The notes under the pieces were generated by a model. The model saw only the letters and a list, made by a program, of their open reading frames with translations, had not been told where the DNA came from and did no database searches. A DNA stretch of 64,000 nucleotides from Volutella citrinella (lineage: Eukaryota > Ascomycota > Sordariomycetes > Hypocreales > Nectriaceae), in NCBI GenBank assembly GCA_034401135.1, contig JAWZSP010000004.1, forward strand, positions 248,001 to 312,000. The letters are read 5' to 3'. Every line of letters begins with the position of its first letter. Position 1 is the first letter of the stretch. The translations under genes and the position numbers were made by a program. This document shows positions 56,473 through 64,000 of the stretch, in pieces.

Positions 56473-56999
56473 CTGCCGTCATGGTGATGAGGTAGACAAG
56501 AGGAGGAAGGAGTGCCCGGCATCGATGGACTAACACGACCACACGTCAACTCTGCATGGAATATTGCACAAGGCGAGAGAGCATTGAACTTGCAACTATT
56601 CAACAGCCGCCCGCCTGAGCCAAAACCCTTCTTTGTTCTCGTAGTACTGTAATAGTATAATAGTTGGAGGAAATAATAAGTACGTGCTCGGGTCCAACAG
56701 TGTCTACTGACAAAATCCTCGGCCTACTTGTCCTAACATTCAGCGGCGGGCAGGGCAAAAACAGGGGATACGACGCTAAGAGAAAAAGACATTCCCTCCA
56801 GGGCTGTAGCAGACAAGGATGGAGCAGATGCCGCTAGAGAGGTTCATGGTGTTGCCGGTGGCTGCGGCGGACGAGCGGGCTAGATTCGAGCAGGGTCCCT
56901 ACACGTCCGTGTCAGCCCATATGTGAAGATCGGCGGGTCGGAGTCACGAGACGACAAGGTCCAGATCTGAAAGCATCCGAATAAGGCAACACTCAGCAC
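56473..56999. other. intergenic or decayed exon space
   Basis: About 530 bp. An ATG at 56821 opens a 30-codon frame (MEQMPLERFMVLPV) that could be a first exon of the lectin-like gene, but no join is convincing. Confidence 0.4.
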
Positions 57000-57029
57000 G
57001 ATGGCTTTTTCTGTTCTGGACTAGCCCCT

Positions 57030-57866
57030 TGACAGGCACCCTCGCAGCTTGTGCCACTGGTAACGGCCAAAAGGGATGGTTATACATGATAACGTACGAA
57101 TTTTCACGTGGCTGCAGCATCTCTCATCTCCAGCGCGTTCCTCTTCGCTAACAACTCACTTTATACCAGAAACAACGAGGATAATAAGCCCGTAATCGGG
57201 GAGTGGGAGCTTTCCAGCGACGCGCCACGCTGCGATACATCGTGCCGAGCGGCTTCAGCTTGACCAGTTCTCTCTGCGCCGTTTTCGACCAGGGGAACGC
57301 CACCAGATGGTTGATCTACCAATCCACAGACAATGCCTTGGTTATCCGCAACGCTGTTAACAAGAAAGGTGAGTTGTACTCAACGATTCGAGCTGCTTCT
57401 CTCACTTCTCTCACCCTCCCTGATTTATACTTCTCGAAGAAGAGTGACTGACTTGAAAACCCTCACAACAGAGTTTCCCATTCATTTCACCAGCGGCCGA
57501 GCCGCAGAGAAGACTCCCATTACCGCAAGCATCATCCCAGAGGCGACCCCAGCCGCCCCATACCATTACCGGATGGCAGTGTACTTCGTCGGCAAAGAGA
57601 CAAGCGAAAATGAGCTGTACTGCGCCGTCTGCAAGATCAGCCAGGACAACATCCAGTACGAAACCAACTGGGGCCAGCCACGTGCAGTAAAGGACCCCAG
57701 CGACGGCACCATCGGCGTGCAGTCTTGGGCTGGGCTGAGTTCGTATGTGGACTATGTCCCATCCGAGCAACGTGCTCGGGTCCTGGTCTACTGTCTCAGG
57801 ACCAAGCCCAAGAAGGAGGCCAAGTTCGATGTGTTCAAGCATGAGTTCTCGGAGATTCAGAAATGA
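57030..57866 (+). pseudogene. lectin-like/beta-propeller gene with one single-base deletion
   Basis: Three coding blocks can be read. The first (about 57039-57094, after acceptor CAG near 57038) gives ACATGNGQKGWLYMIT. A 75-nt intron ending at CCAG 57171 joins it to NNEDNKPVIGEWELSSDAP. Within that exon, near 57225, the frame slips by one base and continues as RYIVPSGFSLTSSLCAVFD. The donor at 57369 and acceptor at 57471 then join INAVNKK-type sequence to EFPIHFTSG, reading to TGA at 57866. Trp- and Cys-containing blades such as MAVYFVGKETSENELYC suggest a fucose-lectin-like propeller, but I am not sure. Apart from the slip, protein-like sequence is well kept, so the loss is recent or an error. 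Confidence 0.5.
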
Positions 57867-58639
57867 CAGGAACAAGACCCGTGTCCACAATGCGTGCACA
57901 GACGAGAACAGATGGTCAATCTTAATTCAGGTAGCGGATGCAATTCTAGTAGCGGTAGCAGCTTCGAAGGTCGCCCTACCTTACGTGAGCTCTTAGAGGT
58001 AGCGACCATGGCACACGCAGCAGGTTTCTCTACGAAGATTGATGTAGTTGGGAACTTTGTGATTAGTATCAAATCTTAACTTTGACTAGCAGATATCGAA
58101 TACATCCTCGTGCACGCCTACATACTTGATATCCTACATCTTGGCTAAATTTTCTAACACTAAACCATCAGATCAGCCTCAGAGACAACAACAAAACGTT
58201 AAAAGGGTTTATATTATGATACATTGACAGCATTAGGAGCAGGGCAAGAGTCTGTGCGAGGGCTTTGGTGAATGCAATCTACCCGGGGGGTTGCGGGGTG
58301 CATGTTGAGAGTGGCTGGGAGGCCACGCCTCGGTGGTCTCGACCGAGCCAGTAGTCCGAATCACATTTCAGCTGAAAGACATATCAGGCTAGGGTAGTTA
58401 CTTTCCTCTCAAGGGTTCAGATCAGCGCGCTGGGAGTGGCAGGGGCAGGGCCGGATGGTGGATATCTATTGCAGAGTGCCTGTGACTTACCCCCTGGTGC
58501 ACTTCTGGTGGGATTGCTGCACCATCTACATGTCTTTGCACCGTCAATTCTAGACTCCCTGCCGTCGACACTGTCCCCAAACTCTGCTGGAGCAGCTGCC
58601 ATATTGTTTCCTTCGATGGTCGCCGACCCCTCATGATAA
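57867..58639. other. intergenic
   Basis: About 770 bp between the lectin-like gene and the DUF6603 gene, both on the plus strand. The region should contain the missing first exons of the DUF6603 gene, but no frame with a start codon joins it. Confidence 0.45.
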
Positions 58640-61600
58640 TCTTTTACTCCACTGCACTGCATCCTGCGAACTAGCCGTCACACATCTATCAGCTCGACAC
58701 GTCTAGAGTTCAAGGTGCCAGATGATAAGAATGACAAGTTTACGGACTGGCTAGGTGCTCCGAGTCTGAAGATTACCGTCAACAGCGTTACCGTAATCGG
58801 TCGTAGGAGGCTCTCGTTCTTGGCCGGCACAAGCTCGCCCGAGAAAGAATCCACAGAGCCAGAGACAGAAGACGCCATACGAGGGGACGGCAGCGTCATG
58901 TTCGCCGTCAACGTCACAGTCGCTGGCTATCAATTCACTCTGTACGTCATGTTCCGGGACAGCGCGGTCGTGGTACGCCTTCAACGGGACGAGACAAACC
59001 AGGAAGAGAGCGAGCTTAAGCAGCTTCTCCTCTGGGCCGCGTCTGCCATCGGAGGCAAGGATGGCACATGGGGGTCTTGCCAAACTCTCTTGGACTCTTT
59101 GGGTGAGCTGTTGAGCGGTGTCCGACCTCGCGTGATCCAGTTCTCCCTTGCCTACGACCAGAGTGGGAAGTTGCAGGGCCTCGGTGGCGCATCGTTGACC
59201 ATGCAGGCCGAATTGAAGACACAGGACCCTGGGGACGAGAACAAAGTCGTCTTTTTCGTCACTTTTGGATGGAACAAGACGAGGCGGGCCTGGATGAACG
59301 CCGAGCTCTTCTGCCCAGACGGGCGACTCGAGCAAATCTACGGTAAGGCGTTGCCGGCATGGGAGAAGTATTCTGTGCTGGAGCCAACCGATCCCCAGCA
59401 TACCATGCGTGGGGTAAATCTCAAGACGTTGTTTGGTCTAGACACGTTGCCTGCTGGTTTGCCCCAGGTCATCGCCATCCTCAATGCTTCCGTCGATGCC
59501 GTGGATATGTCGTTCGAGGGTGCCATCACCTGCATCCCAGACCAGGGTCAGAATTATACGGTTCCCAAGGTCTCTATCGACAATGTGCATCTTCGCGCCC
59601 GACGCAAGTGTGCAGACAAGGAGAAAAAGACCCCGGGTACGCGGAGTATCAGCTTCGAGATACGCGTCCTGCTTCAGGCAATAGACCCCCCTCAGACATC
59701 ATCCGTAGGCACGGATGGCCCCAATGAGCCAGTCCTGAACAAGACCCCTCCATGCGAGCTTACAGGCGGCATTGAGTATCACAGCGGGACGGGCGCAGCA
59801 GATCCCTCCCGATGGGCACTCAAAGCGACGGTGGACGGATTGACGGTGGCGCATCTCGCGCAGTTTTGGCCCGAGGGACAGGTCCGAGCGACGGCGATGA
59901 ATATGCTCCAGCATCTCCTCATCGAGCGTCTCGACCTGACGTACAACTACGGTCGCGGCGATGGCGACGGAGCAACAGACTTCCAGATCGTCGGGGACCT
60001 GCTCCTCGGTAACATCTACCTGCGCCTCGACCTCCACTACAACGCCCAAGGTTGGGAATTCGGCGCCAGGCTGGACATCAAGACGGCTGTGGCTGAGAAC
60101 TACAATGTATTTGCTTCCGGTGACAAACTCACGGTCAAGACTCTGTTGGAAGCCCTGGTAGGCTCTGCCTCGCTGCCCGATGTACCAGGCGCAGTGTTGG
60201 ATATCCCGGTCGGAAAGCCTGGGGACGGTGAATTCTTGTCGTTCAAGTGCGTCTTGGTCAAGGAAAAGGCCACAGAGACGGAGCCGACGCCCAAAGAGGT
60301 CATCATGTTCACGTTTTCCATCCAAATCGCCGCCGTCAGTCTCAGCCTGGTGCGGTGGCGCGAGACCTCATGGGCCGCGAGCGTCCCCTCGAAACGCGTC
60401 ATCAAGGTGGCCTTGAACGAGGTTGGGCCGGTGAAAGCGCCGCTAGTGGGAGAGCTCAAGCAGCCCTTTGAGCAGTTGATCTCATTCGAACGTCCCCCCA
60501 TCACCATTGCCGGCGGGTTCAGCAAGACTCAAGTCGGCAGTGCAACCTTTACAGCGGTGGCCTCATTGTTGGCTTCGACCCGTGGAAGCTGCAGGCAATG
60601 GGCGTGATGGTGAGGTAACTAAGGATGACAAGATGAAGAAGCCCGATCCGACTAGGTGGGTGCGAAGCCATCGCAAAGGCAGGGATTCTATTTACGACAT
60701 CATTGAGCTCTCCGATAGCGACGATGACTATGAGTATGGTCTAGGCCATCTCTCTTCTGCTGTCTCGGAACCTGACCCGGAGGAGAAAGAGAAATACACC
60801 ATGGTCTCTGTTATCCTGACGCTCGAACGTCCTGTCCTCAGCGTCGGCTTCGCAGACATATCTGGCCTCACGGCGGGCGTTGGAGTCAACTCGTCTATCC
60901 GCTTGCCGACAGCAGAGACGGTCCTCGAGTTCCCGTTCACGCGGCCTTCCGGAACTCCGACAAAGGGTGGGCCTCTGGCTGCACTCAAGGCGGTCTTCTG
61001 GCCAGAAGGGAAGACGGAGCCATGGTTCACGCCGAGAGAGGGCTCCTTCTGGTACCCCGCGCCGCTCTCAAAGCTACGGCCTTCACCCTTCTCTCCGTGG
61101 ACGCAGTCGTTGTCGTGAGTCTGAACCCTTCCATACAGCTCGGCATCTTTGGCGTCGCGACTGTGCAGTTCCCGAGCCTGGCAAGTCCTGTCAAGTTCGC
61201 CTATGCAGAGCTCGGCATCGCTTGTGTCTGCGACCCGGTCGCCGGGACCCTTCGCCTCGACGCCCAGCTGTCGCTGCAGAGTTACGTCCTGCATGAAAGC
61301 TGCCATCTGACCGGAGGGTTGGCCTTCTATGCATGGGCCAAGACGGGCGACTTTGTTCTCACCATGGGTGGCTACCACCAGGCCTTCACCGTGCCGAGCA
61401 CCTATCCCAAGCCGCCGAGGCTTGGAATCGCGTGGTCTTTGGGCGACAACCTCCGTGTAACGGGCGAGGCATACTGCGCAGTGACGGCGAGTTTCTGCAT
61501 GGGCGGGGGCAGGCTCAACGCCACCCTGAGCTTGGGTCCGCTGTCGGCGTGGTTCTATGCCTTCTTGGACTTCCTCATCACCTTTCGTCCGTTTAGGTTC

Positions 61601-62871
61601 GCTGCGGACGGCGGCATCTCCGTCGGCGTGAGATTCTCCCTCGACCTGTGGCTCATCACCATCCGCATCAACTGTGAGATTGGTGCCACGCTCAGCGTCA
61701 TGGGTCCGCCGATGGGAGGCCGGGTGCATGTCGACTTTTGGGTGTTTGGCTTCGTTATCGAGGTTGGCGATATCGACGGTGCATTGGCCAACACCGGCAA
61801 GAAATTGGATCTCCCAGAGTTCAAGCAACTGGTGCTGGACGGCGCGGGCGCCGCGGCGACTGGTCTTCCTCTGCCAGGGGACTGGGTCGATGTTGGACAC
61901 GAGAGCGGGGACAAGGATACATCGACCGAGGACAAAACCACTGCACCGTTTCTGTTCAACTGTGTGTCTGGCTTGCTACCAGATAGCAACGTCCCAGGCA
62001 GCTCGACTGAGTCTACGAGTGCCCGCTCGTGGATGCACATCATGTTCTCCGACAGCCCCGAGATATCAGCAAGCACATGGTCAGTCTCTGCGGGCGAACT
62101 ACAGTTCTCTGTCGCATTTCCATTTGCTGCGACGTCAGTCACGGTCGTGAATAAGAGGTCCAAGGGAGAGCCCAAGGAGCTCTCGGTTGCCCTGAAGGAC
62201 GAAAATGTACAGGTCTCTGCTCTTCCTATGCGGCAACGGGTGCAACTAAATCCCAAGTCCGCATCGACATTACTCAAGATGCCGGGAAGAAGGTACAATT
62301 CAGGTCTGCGCGCGAGGACGGTGGAGAGAGGAAGGAAGATCGTTGGAGTGCGAAACCGATTCTGAAGAAGATCCCAAACAACCTCTGGGGACGCTATGAT
62401 GCTAGACGCGATCCTGCGATCATGAGCAACGGGATCGCATCTCTGCTTAACGTTCCAAGTGCCACAGGCAGTGTTGGGCTGGCCATGGGACTGACCCTCC
62501 AGCCTCCGCTGCCGTCCATGTCAAAGGACCTCGTGAAAAAGTTCAACATCATCAAGGATCTGCCCAAGCGGGTGCAGGACAAAGGGTTTGAGTGGAAGGG
62601 CGAGAACGAGGAGGCAAGTGGGCGATGGAGTCCAAGGGAGGAGCAAAAGGACGCGGAGGGAGGGATGAGTGTGCAGTGGAAACGAGTCAAGGATCTCTGG
62701 GGTACCGAGGAGACTGAGAAGAGGGCGATTAACGTTGTTGGCCTTTGGACGCAGAAAATGGGATGGGCTGCAGACAAGGGCACGGCATCAGGAGGAACGA
62801 GGCCCAAGGAGTTGTTGCGGCGGTTCGACAGCGTGGTTCCAGCCGCGCCGATGATTGCTGTCGGTGCGTAG
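58640..62871 (+). pseudogene. DUF6603-type giant protein gene, 5'-truncated with four single-base frame changes
   Basis: The reading starts without any in-frame ATG (stop at 58637, then LEFKVPDDKNDKF) and runs in four steps. Block one ends near 60540, block two ends near 60610, block three near 61070, block four near 62228, and the last reaches the stop at 62869-62871. At each step the protein-like sequence continues one frame back, so each is a one-base loss (or two-base gain). Diagnostic DUF6603 sequence is in block four: HLTGGLAFYAWAKTGDF, TMGGYHQAFTVP, CMGGGRLNATLS and VMGPPMGGRVHVDFWVFGF. Family members are 1500-2000-residue proteins of bacteria and fungi, rich in beta structure and of unknown function. 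About 1400 codons remain. Loss of function is likely unless the changes are sequencing errors. Confidence 0.75.
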
Positions 62872-64000
62872 ACAAGAAATTCGTCTGGAAGGCTCGACGC
62901 ACTGGACTTCCCCATTCCAGGCGGTAATCTGCAGCACAGAATATATTAGGTAAGGTAAGGTAAGGTACCTTACACTGTGGTGGGAAAGCTGATCCCTGTG
63001 CACTTGGATCTTGAAATCTTAGCATAATAAAGCGATTGGACAAGCTCGAGTCAATTCTAGCCTGTGCCTGTGCCTGAGCTGGTGCTTGCGTGCGACATCC
63101 GGTTCTTGCGTGAGACCCCACGCGCGCCCTGCCAAACGGAGGGGAGCCGATCGCGGGGTCGACAGGTAACCCCCATCCGATGCGCACACTCCAGCACGCG
63201 ACGATGTTTTCATATGCCGTACAGCTTATGATGCGTGGCATCTTGGATGTTCCGAAGGTGTGGCGGTGTGTGCAAGTGGAAACGGCCTGCGAACTCCGTG
63301 TGCGCCTCAGTGATGCCCAACGAACGTGGCTCCGTCACTCGGGCTGCTGGAGCCATGCCACATGGCCCAATAGCAGGGTGCGTGTGTCTGATCTTGATAT
63401 GTCACAACGGATTAAGCATCAAGCACTAGGACTTTGGGAGGCGCAGGCGTTGTTCTGTCACCCGGCAGGAATGTTCAGTTAATCGCCAAGCTGATTCGCC
63501 TGGCAGCTGAGCCGGACCCATATGTCCCCCCTCCCGAGCTTCACTGCCATGGCCGACGGGATGAGCAGTTGAGCATGTTGAGCGCCCGAGGGCCAGGGCG
63601 CAGGGCGGCCCACACACTTGACTGGAGAGGTGTGCCTGGCAATGTCGTGCGAGACTAAGTGCTATTAATGTATTGGTGCAGGGCGGACGTGGTGAAGCCC
63701 ACCTCACTTACAGCTCCCAGCGGCACCTTACCGCGATTCTTTGACGCATGATTCGGAATGGCATGCGCAATGAGGAATCAAGCATCGCGAGGACTATTGC
63801 ACCATTGCATTCTGCCATCAACTGTGCCTCGTCTCAAGCTTGACTGACGCGGCCTCAACCGCCCAGCTAGCCCATGCACGACCCGATCAACTCACTCAGC
63901 TTAAAGGCCAATGGGACCCATCGGGCGGTCAGCAGCGCAAGCAGAACAAGCACCAAGCCGACCCTCGCCCAGGAAGGGGGGATTGATGGCCTCTCACAAA
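62872..64000. other. intergenic to the window edge
   Basis: About 1.1 kb. A GGTAA repeat at 62948-62972 is the only feature. Frames at 63180-63482 and 63426-63707 have no support. Confidence 0.5.
62948..62972. repeat. GGTAA pentanucleotide repeat
   Basis: Four units of GGTAA followed by the palindromic GGTACC. Confidence 0.85.

Noticed and set aside
1..64000. CRISPR arrays, operons or bacterial promoters
   Set aside because: No regularly spaced repeats; the spliced genes show a eukaryotic genome.

Overview
This is nuclear DNA of a filamentous ascomycete, most likely a sordariomycete. The support is short (about 50-75 nt) GT-AG introns, GC-rich exons, and fungal families such as Tos4-like FHA, Csk1-like kinase, Rkr1/Ltn1, a Zn2Cys6 regulator, a DHA1 MFS transporter and a NACHT-ankyrin receptor. 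I cannot name the genus from sequence alone. Gene models were built by hand from reading frames and splice sites and checked for phase; coordinates give the outer limits and the exons are in the evidence.

1-28 kb is mostly housekeeping: an F-BAR protein cut by the left edge (-), a Csk1-like kinase (+), the ribosome quality-control ligase Rkr1/Ltn1 (-), a repeat protein with an Arg-rich leader and a C-terminal membrane segment (+), a small Ser-rich protein (-), an F-box gene interrupted by three in-frame TAG codons (+), a kinase-ankyrin protein with degenerate catalytic motifs (-), a secreted Ser/Thr-rich protein (+), an HD-domain 5'-nucleotidase (-) and a Tos4-like FHA protein (-).

28-36 kb is gene-poor. 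It holds three or four small minus-strand ORFs, two of them Cys-rich, several with a TATA element upstream, and then about 3.5 kb in which no gene is recognised. 36-48 kb carries a GT25 glycosyltransferase, a three-domain NLR (alpha/beta-hydrolase, NACHT, ankyrins), an MFS exporter followed by a Zn2Cys6 regulator on the same strand, and an intron-containing tRNA-Glu(CTC) with a probable solo LTR about 100 bp upstream.

48-64 kb is accessory. It contains an intact 16-exon gene for a secreted SGNH hydrolase with FG-GAP/VCBS repeats and an unusual hydrophobic tail domain. Then come an AT-rich, RIP-like block and three broken neighbours: a minus-strand fragment, a lectin-like gene, and a large DUF6603 gene. 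The last two are broken almost only by single-base losses. This decaying cluster next to an intact SGNH-VCBS gene is the best candidate here for an undescribed system. The F-box gene with three TAG codons is the best candidate for unusual expression (stop-codon RNA editing) versus recent decay.
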